Shown one piece after another: positions 1 through 11,076 of a stretch of DNA of 57,797 nucleotides. The first letter of the stretch is position 1. Every line of letters begins with the position of its first letter. The stretch lies in the NCBI GenBank assembly GCA_026195905.1, contig JAPHRE010000029.1, positions 1-57,797 of the forward strand. Reading direction: 5' to 3'. Both the position numbers and the translations under genes were made by a program. The notes under the pieces are model-generated. The model was not told the DNA's origin. It was given only the letters and a program-made list of their open reading frames with translations, and did no database searches. The stretch is from Pseudopelagicola sp. (lineage in GTDB: Bacteria; Pseudomonadota; Alphaproteobacteria; Rhodobacterales; Rhodobacteraceae).

Positions 1-695
1 CGAACAGCAGTTAAGATCACGAACTCCAAAGTGCGAGCAGAAACGCCTTCACGTTCGCCAAGTTGAGTCATGAAGCCGGGAACGCTCTGCCACGGCATTG
101 AAGGCATATGTTGCACGGTGCGTTTGGTGTTCGGTAGAGCCTTCCGAAGACCGTTCACGGGGTTTTCCTGCGTGTATTGCCCGTTGCCTTTTGCCCAGTC
201 GAAGACGACGCCGATCCGTTGTTTTAGGCGCCTGGCTGTTTCAGGTTTCGTCTCCCAGATAGGGGAAATGATGGCGAGAATGTCTGAAGATTGAATGGTG
301 TGAAGCGGTTTGCTGCCAAGTGTAGGAAAAGCGTAGTTTTCCATCATTGCTAACCAGGCAGTTGCGTGCTTTTCGCTTTTCCACCCCTTTTGTCGCTCTT
401 TGTGGACCTTGAGAGCGGTTTGCTTGAACGTGAGGCTCTCCTTTTTCCTGATTTGGTCAGGGTCGCCACCTTGTCTCGCGATCTTGCGGTAGGTGAAGGC
501 CAGGTCACGCGCTTCTGCAAGTGAGACAAAGAGGGCTGAGCCCAGCCCGAGTTCGCGCCGCTTTCCGTGGATAGTGGTTCGGAGAATCCAAGACTTGCCG
601 CCGGTTGGGCCTACTCGGAGGTAGAGGCCGTTTCCGTCTGAATACATGCCCGGATCTTTGAGGGCTGAAACCTGCTTTACGGTTAGCTTCTTCAT
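1..695 (-). CDS. Tyrosine recombinase/integrase, partial at left edge
   Basis: Translating the minus strand from the ATG at 695 gives 231 codons with no stop before the window edge. The N-terminus (MKKLTVKQVSALKDPGMYSD) and the following YLRVGPTGGKSWILR segment are typical of the DUF4102 arm-binding domain of P4-like integrases. A core-binding domain follows (LTFKQTALKVHKERQKGW, then FPTLGSKPLHTIQSSDIL). The visible part ends at EFVILTAVR, where the R is probably the first catalytic arginine, so the catalytic box lies outside the window. The gene is read leftward, away from the att-like site near 870. This suggests the integrated element extends to the left and the rest of the window is host chromosome. 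Codon use is less GC-rich than in the chromosomal genes, as expected for acquired DNA. Confidence 0.88.
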   Translation of the reverse strand, partial: MKKLTVKQVSALKDPGMYSDGNGLYLRVGPTGGKSWILRTTIHGKRRELGLGSALFVSLAEARDLAFTYRKIARQGGDPDQIRKKESLTFKQTALKVHKERQKGWKSEKHATAWLAMMENYAFPTLGSKPLHTIQSSDILAIISPIWETKPETARRLKQRIGVVFDWAKGNGQYTQENPVNGLRKALPNTKRTVQHMPSMPWQSVPGFMTQLGEREGVSARTLEFVILTAV

Positions 696-698
696 GTT

Positions 699-760
699 TG
701 TCCCACCACTGGTTCTCAAACTCTTGTCCCGCCGTTTTTCCCACCAGTAGTGGTGGGACA
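699..760. promoter_or_regulatory. Inverted repeats upstream of integrase
   Basis: TGTCCCACCACT at 699-710 is repeated exactly, inverted, as AGTGGTGGGACA at 749-760. A tighter hairpin CCCACCA-gtag-TGGTGGG lies at 740-757, and a related GTCCCGCCG sits at about 726-734. Being immediately upstream of the integrase ATG, these are candidate arm-type or autoregulatory binding sites. The repeats are seen directly; their role is inference. Confidence 0.5.
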
Positions 761-851
761 GGGAGGGGAGAGCTTAGACTAGTTGATAGGAGGTGAGAGA
801 AAGTATATCAAGGATATTAGGATGATAGGAGAAAAGCTGAGAAGATCAGAG

Positions 852-881
852 ACAGGGGTTGGGTAGCCTGTACCGCCACCA
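852..881 (+). other. Possible attachment site, tRNA 3'-end-like remnant
   Basis: The segment ACAGG-(10 nt)-CCTGT followed by ACCGCCACCA resembles a T-arm stem plus acceptor strand ending in CCA, but the loop is too long for a functional T-arm and no upstream tRNA body is visible. It lies between the integrase and a strong terminator, where an attR with a duplicated tRNA or tmRNA 3' end would be expected. The matching att copy and intact gene would lie outside the window to the left. Confidence 0.3.
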
Positions 882-889
882 AGAATTCC

Positions 890-926
890 AGCCCTGAAAG
901 CATCTGCTTTCAGGGCTTTTTCTTTT
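890..926 (+). terminator. Strong intrinsic terminator
   Basis: A perfect 12-bp stem (AGCCCTGAAAGC, loop atct, GCTTTCAGGGCT) is followed by TTTTCTTTT on the plus strand. No plus-strand gene ends here in the window, which fits a terminator originally belonging to an RNA gene used as attachment site. Confidence 0.8.
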
Positions 927-970
927 GGCGGGATTGAGGCGTCGGGGCATGGGTTAACGCGAAAAACGCA

Positions 971-1012
971 CGTCGGTATCACGTCGGTATTGCGTCTGTA
1001 TCGCGTCGGTGC
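971..1012 (+). repeat. Dispersed 11-bp-period repeat, copy 1
   Basis: Consecutive 11-mers of the form GTATYRCGTCK (cggtatcacgt, cggtattgcgt, ctgtatcgcgt, cggtgc) are tandemly arranged. Related copies are at 12181-12214, 17049-17092, 20051-20095 and 47201-47246. This copy lies downstream of the BKACE stop codon, read in the opposite direction. Confidence 0.75.
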
Positions 1013-1060
1013 AGGGAGCGGCAGGGGCCGGAAAGGTTAACGCGCGCAAGGCGCGGCGCG

Positions 1061-1086
1061 CCCAAGCGATTTCGAAATCGCTTGGG
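1061..1086. repeat. 26-bp perfect palindrome
   Basis: CCCAAGCGATTTC at 1061-1073 is followed directly by its exact reverse complement at 1074-1086, 27 bp downstream of the BKACE stop codon on the minus strand. There is no T-run after it, so a classical terminator is not obvious. A dimeric protein site or a cruciform or hairpin 3' end is possible. Confidence 0.6.
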
Positions 1087-1112
1087 GCAGGAAAGTCGAA
1101 AACCCTTGCGCC

Positions 1113-1943
1113 TCAGGCCGGGCGCAGGCCGAGGATTTCGCGGGCCTCAGCCGGGGTTGCCACGGGGCGTTCGTATTTCTCGCAGAGGTCCGCCGCCCGC
1201 GCGATCAGCGCGGCATTGGAGGGCGCGAGCGTCTCGCGGTCAAGGCGCACGTTGTCCTCAAGCCCGGCGCGGGTATGGCCCCCGGCGGCGATGGCCCATT
1301 CGTTGACCACGGCCTGATTGGCGCCGATCCCGGCGGCGCACCATGCGGCCTCGGGGGCGCGGGTCTTCATCATGTGAACGTAGAAATCAAACACCTCCTT
1401 GTCACAGGGCATGGCGTTTTTGACGCCCATGACGAACTGCACATAGAGACGGCCAAAGAGCTTGCCCTCACCATGCAGGCGGATCGCCTGAAGGATGTGC
1501 GACAGGTCAAAGGCCTCGATCTCTGGCGTGATCTCGTAGGTCTGCATTTGCGAGGCAAGCCACGCCACGAGGTCGGGCGGGTTCTCATAGACGCGGGTCG
1601 GAAAGTTGTTCGAGCCGACCGAGAGCGACGCCATATCAGGGCGCAGGGGGAGCATGCCGCCACGCGCCTCACCGGCCCCGGAGCGCCCCCCGGTCGAGAA
1701 TTGAATAATGACGCCGGGGCAGTGTGTCTCCAGCCCTTCCTTGAGTCGGGCGAACCGCTCGGGGTCGGAGGAGGGGGTTTCGTCGTCGTTGCGCACATGG
1801 GCGTGGATGATTGACGCCCCCGCCTCAAAGGCGGCATGGCTGCTTTCGATCTGTTCCGAGACCGTGGTCGGGACGGCGGGATTGTCGGATTTGCGCGGCA
1901 CGCTGCCCGTGATGGCGCAGCACAGAATGCAAGGGGTGCTCAT
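1113..1943 (-). CDS. Beta-keto acid cleavage enzyme (BKACE, DUF849)
   Basis: This 276-residue protein belongs to the BKACE/3-keto-5-aminohexanoate cleavage enzyme family. These are TIM-barrel metal enzymes that condense a beta-keto acid with acetyl-CoA and cleave it to acetoacetate and a new CoA ester. Seen are the N-terminal ITGSVP, the metal-site HAHVR (His47, His49) and the C-terminal GGHTRAGLEDN signature. I chose the ATG at 1943, which has AAGGA upstream, over a start 8 codons earlier. It is the last gene of the pobA-pcaCHG operon, so beta-ketoadipate or a related keto acid is an attractive substrate. That would bypass the pcaIJ/pcaF steps, none of which are encoded nearby. The family call is firm; the substrate is inference. 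Confidence 0.85.
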   Translation of the reverse strand: MSTPCILCCAITGSVPRKSDNPAVPTTVSEQIESSHAAFEAGASIIHAHVRNDDETPSSDPERFARLKEGLETHCPGVIIQFSTGGRSGAGEARGGMLPLRPDMASLSVGSNNFPTRVYENPPDLVAWLASQMQTYEITPEIEAFDLSHILQAIRLHGEGKLFGRLYVQFVMGVKNAMPCDKEVFDFYVHMMKTRAPEAAWCAAGIGANQAVVNEWAIAAGGHTRAGLEDNVRLDRETLAPSNAALIARAADLCEKYERPVATPAEAREILGLRPA

Positions 1944-1994
1944 GGGGGATTCCTTTTTGGCCCGCACCGTAAACCGGGGCGGGCCGGATTGTCA

Positions 1995-2615
1995 TTAGAT
2001 GTCGAAAAAGACCGTCTCGTCTTCGCCCTGAATCTTGAGGTCGAAGCGATAGACGGTCTGCCCGTCGCGTTCGCTACGTTTGGCAATAAGCGTGGCGCGG
2101 CGGCGTTCCCATTCGATCAGGTTCAGGACCGGGTCGGCGGCGTTTGCCTCGGTCTCGTCCTCGAAATAGAGGCGGGTGTTGAGGCCGACATTGATGCCGC
2201 GCGCGACAATCCAGAGGTTGATATGCGGCGCCATCATGCGGCCATTGCGGCCCATGACCGGCCCCGGTTTCACGGTATCAAAGCCCCACTCGCCGGTGGC
2301 GAAATCGGTGATGACCCGGCCCCAGCCGCGAAAGCCCTCTTCGACCTCGCCGGGGTGTTCGGGATGGGGGTAGACGCCCGCGCTATTGGCCTGCCACGCC
2401 TCAAGAAGCACATCCTTGATTGGCGAGCCGGTGCCGTCGATCACGATGCCTTCGACGCGGATAGGTTCGCCCTTGGCGTTCGGCCCGGCGATGTCCCAGC
2501 CAAGCTCTTCGCGGTAGATGTCAAACCCGGCAGCGCCCGGCGCGAGGCCGATATGGACATAGGGGCCAGCGGTCTGGGAGGGAGATTCCTTGAGGTAGTT
2601 CAGTTTCTGCGTCAT
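1995..2615 (-). CDS. pcaG: Protocatechuate 3,4-dioxygenase, alpha subunit
   Basis: This 206-residue protein is the alpha subunit of the intradiol dioxygenase that opens protocatechuate to 3-carboxy-cis,cis-muconate in the cytoplasm. The start MTQKLNYLKESPSQTAGPYV is the family signature, followed by the intradiol core (VEGIVIDGTGSPIKDVLLEAWQ) and the APHINLWIVARG segment. As usual in alpha subunits, the iron ligands are incomplete; the working site is in PcaH. The upstream open frame read-through is out of frame with pcaH and was discarded, leaving the ATG at 2615 as start. It follows pcaH by 61 bases, so co-translation with the beta subunit is likely. Confidence 0.95.
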   Translation of the reverse strand: MTQKLNYLKESPSQTAGPYVHIGLAPGAAGFDIYREELGWDIAGPNAKGEPIRVEGIVIDGTGSPIKDVLLEAWQANSAGVYPHPEHPGEVEEGFRGWGRVITDFATGEWGFDTVKPGPVMGRNGRMMAPHINLWIVARGINVGLNTRLYFEDETEANAADPVLNLIEWERRRATLIAKRSERDGQTVYRFDLKIQGEDETVFFDI

Positions 2616-2676
2616 TTTTTCATTCCCTGTGCTTTTTCCGGGCGCAAAACCGGGGTCCACTTTTGCTGAAAAAGCA

Positions 2677-3820
<1,144 letters not shown>

Positions 3821-3834
3821 ATCCCTCATGGCGA

Positions 3835-6020
<2,186 letters not shown>

Positions 6021-6030
6021 AAAACTCAGG

Positions 6031-6059
6031 TTGACGTATCCGATTAAATTAGTCAGTTA
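6031..6059 (+). promoter_or_regulatory. Candidate promoter with iron-box-like operator
   Basis: A TTGACG -35-like hexamer (6031-6036) is followed by CGATTAAATTAGTCA at 6041-6055. The latter is an imperfect TGA-N9-TCA dyad (CGA-N9-TCA) of the type recognised by RirA-like iron repressors in alphaproteobacteria. The -10 is weak. It lies about 40 bases upstream of hemP. The spacing fits a repressor site inside the promoter; the regulator itself is not in the window. Confidence 0.4.
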
Positions 6060-6096
6060 AGAGCCGCGAAGAGGACTTAACGGACGAGTATGCGAT

Positions 6097-6252
6097 ATGT
6101 TGGAAGCGGACAGCCCCACAGCCATCAAACAGTTTCCAATTCATGATGCCAAAGAGCTGACGCAGGGCACAGTGCAAGCGCGCATTGTTCTGGATGGTCA
6201 GGTCTACACGCTGCGCATCACTCGCGCCAATAAGCTCATCCTTACGAAATAA
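6097..6252 (+). CDS. hemP: Hemin uptake protein HemP family
   Basis: This 51-codon ORF from the ATG at 6097 to the TAA at 6250 reads MLEADSPTAIKQFPIHDAKE and ends YTLRITRANKLILTK. The C-terminal YTLRITxxxKLILTK is the hallmark of HemP/HmuP, small proteins linked to haem and iron uptake that in some bacteria activate haem-receptor genes. The usual DSxxLFxG segment appears here as DAKELTQG. It precedes the imelysin gene by 71 bases and follows an iron-box-like site, so it is probably the first gene of an iron-regulated unit. No haem receptor or hmu genes lie nearby, which is unusual. Confidence 0.82.
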   Translation: MLEADSPTAIKQFPIHDAKELTQGTVQARIVLDGQVYTLRITRANKLILTK

Positions 6253-6323
6253 ATCCTTACGGATGGTCGGCGTATCAGCCCGGCCACCCACGGGGATAGA
6301 GACACGGGACAATGAAGGATATA

Positions 6324-7592
6324 ATGATGACCCCCCTCAAAATTGGCGTTGCGCTCGCCGCTCTTGGTTTTAGCACTGTTGCACAGGCTGCGGATGGCTC
6401 TGCTGTGCTCAAGACCTATGCGGATATTGCGGCTGCAAAATATGAAGATAGTCTGATTACGGCGCGCGCACTTGGCGATGCGGTTGATGCGCTTGTCGCG
6501 GCCCCCTCCGAGGAGACGCTGGCCGCAGCGAAATCGGCGTGGCGTGCGGCGCGCGTGCCGTATCAGCAGACCGAGGTCTACCGTTTTGGCAATGCGATGG
6601 TCGATGACTGGGAAGGCAAGGTCAACGCGTGGCCGCTTGATGAAGGTCTGATCGACTATGTGGATGGGGGCTATGGTGCGCAAAGCGCAGAAAACGCGCT
6701 TTATGCGGCCAACGTGATCGCCAACCCGACATTCGAGATGTCGGGCGAAACGGTTGACGCGTCCGACATCACACCGACTTTCCTTGCCGAGACGCTACAT
6801 GAGGCCGACGAAGTCGAAGCCAACGTCGCGACCGGCTATCACGCCATTGAATTTCTGCTCTGGGGGCAAGACCTCAACGGCACCGAGGCGGGCGCAGGTC
6901 GCCGCCCCTATACCGACTTTGTGATGGGCGAAGGCTGCACCGGCGGCAATTGCGACCGCCGTGTCGATTATCTTCAGGCAGCGACCGACCTCTTGCTGAG
7001 CGACCTTGAGGACATGGTGGCCGCTTGGGGCGAAGGGGGCGCGGCACACGCAGAGGTCATGCAGGACGAGACCGCAGGTCTGAGCGCGATCCTGACCGGC
7101 ATGGGCTCGCTTTCTTATGGGGAGCTTGCGGGCGAGCGGATGCGCCTTGGCCTGATGCTCAACGATCCTGAGGAAGAGCATGATTGCTTCTCTGACAACA
7201 CCCACAACAGCCACTATTACGATAGTCTCGGCATTCAGAATGTCTATCTCGGCTCCTATACCCGCGTGGATGGGACGGTTGTCTCCGGGGCGTCGCTGTC
7301 CGATTTGGTGGCGGCAAAAGACGCGAGCCTTGATGCCGAAGTAAAGAGCAAACTTGACGCGACCATGACCGCGATGGCGGCGATGAAGGCCGCCGCCGAC
7401 ACTGGCGAAATGGCGTATGATCAGATGCTTGCACCGGGCAACGCCAAGGGCGAAGCGTATATAATGGGCGGCGTAAATGGGCTTGTTGCTCAAACAAAGA
7501 GCATTGAGCGCGTTGTGTCTGCCCTTGGTCTCAACGAAATTGCGGTTGAAGGCTCTGACAGTCTCGACAACCCCGGCGCCGTGTTTCAATAG
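6324..7592 (+). CDS. Imelysin-family iron-regulated protein (IrpA-like)
   Basis: This 422-residue exported protein has an N-terminal signal peptide (PLKIGVALAALGFSTVAQA, cleavage near residue 22) and the imelysin/peptidase M75 fold. The GxHxxE motif is intact at 171-176 (GYHAIE) within GYHAIEFLLWGQDL. Imelysin-like proteins (IrpA, EfeO, ICMP) are periplasmic or outer-membrane lipoproteins implicated in iron acquisition; their peptidase activity is doubtful. The adjacent ATGs at 6324/6327 follow GAAGGA, so I preferred 6324 over the ATG at 6312. It lies between hemP and a barrel-like protein, and a second imelysin is encoded downstream. Iron control is inferred from family and context. Confidence 0.9.
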   Translation: MMTPLKIGVALAALGFSTVAQAADGSAVLKTYADIAAAKYEDSLITARALGDAVDALVAAPSEETLAAAKSAWRAARVPYQQTEVYRFGNAMVDDWEGKVNAWPLDEGLIDYVDGGYGAQSAENALYAANVIANPTFEMSGETVDASDITPTFLAETLHEADEVEANVATGYHAIEFLLWGQDLNGTEAGAGRRPYTDFVMGEGCTGGNCDRRVDYLQAATDLLLSDLEDMVAAWGEGGAAHAEVMQDETAGLSAILTGMGSLSYGELAGERMRLGLMLNDPEEEHDCFSDNTHNSHYYDSLGIQNVYLGSYTRVDGTVVSGASLSDLVAAKDASLDAEVKSKLDATMTAMAAMKAAADTGEMAYDQMLAPGNAKGEAYIMGGVNGLVAQTKSIERVVSALGLNEIAVEGSDSLDNPGAVFQ

Positions 7593-7787
7593 GAACACGC
7601 AGACCCTGCATTTCATTTTCTCTGTCGTCGCATCGCCAGCCACCCGGCAAGCCGCGACTCGGGGCGCTTGAGCGAACGGAAAAGACCCCATTTTCGTCTC
7701 GAATACACACGCGACTACCCGAATGGGTATGCCGGGCATTGTGCCGGGTATGGCCATCGGGATTGAAGGACAACAAAGGACATAAAA

Positions 7788-8381
7788 ATGAACAAGACAC
7801 TTCTGCTTTCTGGCTTTATCGCATGCGCGGTGCCTGTCATGGCGTCGGCCAACGAAGTCGAATGGTCGGGCGAAGTCGGCCTGAACGTGGCGCACTCTTC
7901 TGGCACGACCGAAACAACCGCAAACGGCGCTTTGGAGATGGGGTATGGGGCCGCTTTTGTCGGTCTTGAATTCGAAACCCTCTACAAGGATCCGGCGGAT
8001 GATGTCGAGATCACGCTGTCGTTCGGCTATGCGTTTGACCTTGGCAATGACGTGGCCCTGACGGCGTCTTATGCCCGCATCTACCTTGATCAAACCGGCT
8101 TTAGCTCGCACGAAGCGGGGCTGGCTCTTGATTTCCCGGTGTCTGGCAATATCGGCATGACCCTCGAAGCGGTGCGCGATCTGACGGCGGACTCGACCGA
8201 TTTCAGCATTGGAGCGGAATTTGGTATCTATGACGGCGTCACGGGCTGGCTGCTCGCCGGGAATGACGGCACGGACAACTACGGCGAAGCCGGTGTGTCC
8301 TATGCGATCAGCGATAGCGTTTCGATCGGCTATCTTCTGGAAGTGGCCGACAACACCAGCCGACCCACAACCTCGGCGTGA
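7788..8381 (+). CDS. Outer-membrane beta-barrel-like protein, probably frameshifted at its end
   Basis: This 197-residue protein has a clear signal peptide (MNKTLLLSGFIACAVPVMASA) followed by alternating polar/hydrophobic strands typical of a small outer-membrane barrel (about 8-10 strands). As read, it ends EVADNTSRPTTSA, which is not a barrel end. In another frame the last bases read HNLGVTYAF and then TAA at 8393-8395, a classic final strand with terminal Phe. Loss of one C in the CCC run at 8364-8366 would explain this. The start at 7788 has AAAGGA upstream. Its place between two imelysin-type genes suggests a role at the outer membrane in metal uptake; the function is not established. 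Confidence 0.72.
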   Translation: MNKTLLLSGFIACAVPVMASANEVEWSGEVGLNVAHSSGTTETTANGALEMGYGAAFVGLEFETLYKDPADDVEITLSFGYAFDLGNDVALTASYARIYLDQTGFSSHEAGLALDFPVSGNIGMTLEAVRDLTADSTDFSIGAEFGIYDGVTGWLLAGNDGTDNYGEAGVSYAISDSVSIGYLLEVADNTSRPTTSA

Positions 8382-8447
8382 CATACGCATTCTAAGGCGT
8401 GTGCCGCGTCATTATATTCGGTGCCTAAACCGGATTTGACCATACGG

Positions 8448-8480
8448 CAGGGCGCGCATCTTGTGCGCCCTGTTTCTATT
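8448..8480 (+). terminator. Intrinsic terminator/attenuator after the barrel gene
   Basis: The stem CAGGGCGCGC (8448-8457) and GTGCGCCCTG (8463-8472), with a 5-base loop, is followed by TTTCTATT. It would end hemP-imelysin-barrel transcription or attenuate read-through into the DUF1111 gene 47 bases further on. Confidence 0.65.
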
Positions 8481-8526
8481 GATCGACGTGCCAAGCGTGA
8501 CATCTGACCCAAAAGGGCCGACCCAA

Positions 8527-10002
8527 ATGCGACGCATAGGTCTTGCGACTATCCTTCTTGTTTCTTTGCCCGTGATCGGCGGCGCGCAATCTCGGCCCGG
8601 CCCTGCCGCGCTTGAGCCGCATCTTGAGATCATCGCCCGCACCCCCGACGAGGCCAACCGGATCGCCCGCGCCACAGCCGTTGACCCCGCGCTCAACCGG
8701 TTTGAACACCTCCCTGCCGGGGCCGCGAGCCATGACGATTCTGGCAAAACCGCCTTCACCCATGCCCTGCCAACGCTCAATGATGCCCAGATCCTTGATT
8801 TCCTGTCGGGGAGGGGCATTTTCCGCAAAATCTGGGTTGGGGCACCAAGCTCGACCAAGGCCTCGGACGGGCTTGGGCCGCTTTATAACGCGCGCTCTTG
8901 TCTGGCCTGTCATCCGGGCAATGGGCGCGGACATATTCCCGAAGACGGCGAGAAGGGCGGCGGGCATCGCGGAGCGGCGTTGATGCTCAAGCTGTCTGGT
9001 GCGCCTGCCTACGGGGCGCAGCTTCAGACCAATTCCCTTTCCGGCCTGCCCGCAGAAGCGCGGCTTGATGTGACCTATCGCCAAGAGACGGTGACGCTTC
9101 GGGGCGGTGAAACGGTCGTCCTGCATCGCCCGCGCTACAGGGTCAGCGCGCTTGGCTACGGCCCTTGGCCCGAGGGCGCGCTATATAGCCCGCGCCTTGC
9201 GCCGCCGCTTCCAGGGCTTGGCCTGATCGAAGCCATTCCCGCCGCCGACATCCTTGCCGCAGAAGACCCTGATGATACGGATGGCGACGGCATTTCGGGG
9301 CGCGCGCGCCGGGTCATGTCGCATGAATACGGGGTCGAGATGCTTGGGCGGTTTGGCCGTAAGGCCGCAATGGCGACGGTGCGTGCCCAAACCGCAGACG
9401 CCTTTTTCCACGATATCGGTATTTCCAGCCCGCTATTGCCCGACGCATGGGGCGATTGTCGCGCCGCGCAAACCCCGTGCCGTGACCGGCCTCATGGCGA
9501 CGGTGATGTGCGCGGGTTCGAGATCGACGCCAAAGGGCTTGATCTTGTGACGCTCTATACCTCAAGCCTCGCGCTGCCGACGCGCCCCGATGCGGCGGCC
9601 CCGGAGGTTCTGCGTGGCAAGACCGTGTTCCATGAAACGGGCTGTGCGGCGTGCCATCGTCCCGCCTATGTGACGCATCGCCTAAAGGACGATGCGGCGC
9701 GGTCGTTTCAATTGATCTGGCCTTACTCGGATTTCCTTTTGCATGACATGGGCGAGGGGCTTGCCGATCACCGCCCCGAGGACGGCGCAGGGGGGCGGGA
9801 ATGGAAGACCCCGCCGCTCTGGGGTCTTGGCGCGACGAGAGCGGTTGCAGGTCAGGAACGCTACCTGCACGATGGGCGCGCGCGCAGTCTCCTTGAAGCG
9901 ATCCTATGGCATGGGGGCGAGGCAAAACCCGCCCGTGACCGCGTCGTTGAATTACCGCCGGACGAGCGCGCCGCGTTGATCCGATTTCTACAAAGCCTGT
10001 AA
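8527..10002 (+). CDS. Di-heme oxidoreductase/cytochrome c peroxidase-like (DUF1111)
   Basis: This 491-residue exported protein has a signal peptide (RRIGLATILLVSLPVIGGAQ). Two c-type haem sites, CLACH (125-129) and CAACH (373-377), and a calcium-like DPDDTDGDGISGR loop (248-259) place it in the DUF1111 di-heme oxidoreductase family, relatives of di-heme peroxidases. The exact electron donor and substrate are unknown. The start at 8527 gives the signal peptide at the N-terminus; the longer frame from 8461 overlaps the terminator and was rejected. It is followed within 14 bases by the second imelysin and then DUF1513, an arrangement repeatedly seen with imelysin genes. A role in oxidising or handling iron at the periplasm is inference. 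Confidence 0.88.
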   Translation: MRRIGLATILLVSLPVIGGAQSRPGPAALEPHLEIIARTPDEANRIARATAVDPALNRFEHLPAGAASHDDSGKTAFTHALPTLNDAQILDFLSGRGIFRKIWVGAPSSTKASDGLGPLYNARSCLACHPGNGRGHIPEDGEKGGGHRGAALMLKLSGAPAYGAQLQTNSLSGLPAEARLDVTYRQETVTLRGGETVVLHRPRYRVSALGYGPWPEGALYSPRLAPPLPGLGLIEAIPAADILAAEDPDDTDGDGISGRARRVMSHEYGVEMLGRFGRKAAMATVRAQTADAFFHDIGISSPLLPDAWGDCRAAQTPCRDRPHGDGDVRGFEIDAKGLDLVTLYTSSLALPTRPDAAAPEVLRGKTVFHETGCAACHRPAYVTHRLKDDAARSFQLIWPYSDFLLHDMGEGLADHRPEDGAGGREWKTPPLWGLGATRAVAGQERYLHDGRARSLLEAILWHGGEAKPARDRVVELPPDERAALIRFLQSL

Positions 10003-10016
10003 GGAGGGCTGCCTTG

Positions 10017-11075
10017 ATGAAACGCCTGTTTGTTGTTCTTGTGCTTGGCCTCTTGCCTGTCAGCGCCTATGCCACGGACGATGTAGCGAATGATGCGACA
10101 CCCCCTACAACGGACCATGCGGCGCTGATCCAAGCCGTCACCAATAAGCATATTCTGCCCCGCTATGAGGCGCTGGCCGAGACCGGCGCAACGCTGGCCG
10201 AGACGGCAACACAGCATTGCTCTGGCACGGGCCCGGCCCTGCGCGCGGCTTGGGGCAAGGCGTTTGATGCGTGGATCGGCGTCAGCCACCTGCGGTTTGG
10301 CCCGTCTGAAACCGACAATCGCGCCTTCTCGCTGGCCTTTTGGCCCGACAGTCGCGGCAAGACGCCCAAGGCGCTGCGCGGTCTGATCCTCAAGGGGGAT
10401 GACACGCTCCTCATGCCTGCGGCCTTTGCGGTGCAATCCATCGCGGTGCAGGGCTATTATGCGATGGAATACCTGCTCTATGACCCGGAGTTTGCGACGC
10501 TGGGCGCAGAGGGCTTTCGCTGCGACCTCGTCAAGGCGATGGCCGGGAATATCGCCCTGGTTACGGCGGCGATCCGCGACGATTGGGTCAATGGATATGC
10601 GCAAACGCTGATTACGGCCGGGGCCGAAGGCAACGCGCGCTATCAAACGCAGGCCGAAGGGGTGCAGGAGCTTTTTAAGGCGCTGGGCACCGGGCTTCAG
10701 GTCACGTCGGATATGCGCCTTCAGCGTCCTTTGGGAACCCTTGATCGTCCACGTCCCGACCGGGCCGAGGCGCGGCTTTCGGGGCGCTCTGTGCGTCATG
10801 TGATCCTTTCGGTCGAGGCGCTTGACGAGCTGGCGGGGCTTTTGTCGACGGGCGCGCCGAGCCTTGCCGGGCAATTCCATGACGGGTTTGGCTATGTGCG
10901 TGAGGCGGCTTTGGCGCTTGACGATCCAACCTTTGCCACGGTGAGCGATCCCGGCAAGCGATTGAATATCGAAACGCTCCAGGCGGTGCTAGAGGATCTG
11001 CGAGAGATTGCCGCGATCGAGCTTGGGGCGCATCTTGGCGTCGTGGCCGGGTTCAACGCGCTGGACGGGGATTGA
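10017..11075 (+). CDS. Second imelysin-family protein, GxHxxE His replaced by Tyr
   Basis: This 352-residue protein has a signal peptide (MKRLFVVLVLGLLPVSAYA) and an imelysin fold, and is shorter than the first imelysin. At the position of the conserved GxHxxE motif it has GYYAME (146-151), so the His is Tyr while Gly and Glu are kept. The AAGGAGGG site sits just upstream; I chose the ATG at 10017 rather than the TTG before it. The stop is immediately followed by the DUF1513 gene (1 base between). Loss of the His suggests altered or no metal binding at that site, perhaps a structural partner of the DUF1111 protein. Confidence 0.87.
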   Translation: MKRLFVVLVLGLLPVSAYATDDVANDATPPTTDHAALIQAVTNKHILPRYEALAETGATLAETATQHCSGTGPALRAAWGKAFDAWIGVSHLRFGPSETDNRAFSLAFWPDSRGKTPKALRGLILKGDDTLLMPAAFAVQSIAVQGYYAMEYLLYDPEFATLGAEGFRCDLVKAMAGNIALVTAAIRDDWVNGYAQTLITAGAEGNARYQTQAEGVQELFKALGTGLQVTSDMRLQRPLGTLDRPRPDRAEARLSGRSVRHVILSVEALDELAGLLSTGAPSLAGQFHDGFGYVREAALALDDPTFATVSDPGKRLNIETLQAVLEDLREIAAIELGAHLGVVAGFNALDGD

Positions 11076-11076
11076 T

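Larger units (their letters stand above)
696..1112. other. Gene-free element/chromosome junction
   Basis: This 417-base gap holds no convincing gene. From left to right it has inverted repeats upstream of the integrase (699-760), an AG-rich stretch (780-851), a tRNA-3'-end-like segment (852-881), an intrinsic terminator (890-926), an 11-bp-period repeat (971-1012) and a 26-bp perfect palindrome (1061-1086). Confidence 0.6.

Noticed and set aside
852-881. A functional tRNA or tmRNA gene
   Set aside because: Only a 3'-end-like piece with an over-long loop is present and no anticodon arm is found; kept only as a possible att remnant.
6795-8390. 531-codon frame antisense to imelysin and barrel genes
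   Set aside because: Spans two clear plus-strand genes with signal peptides; no recognisable domain.
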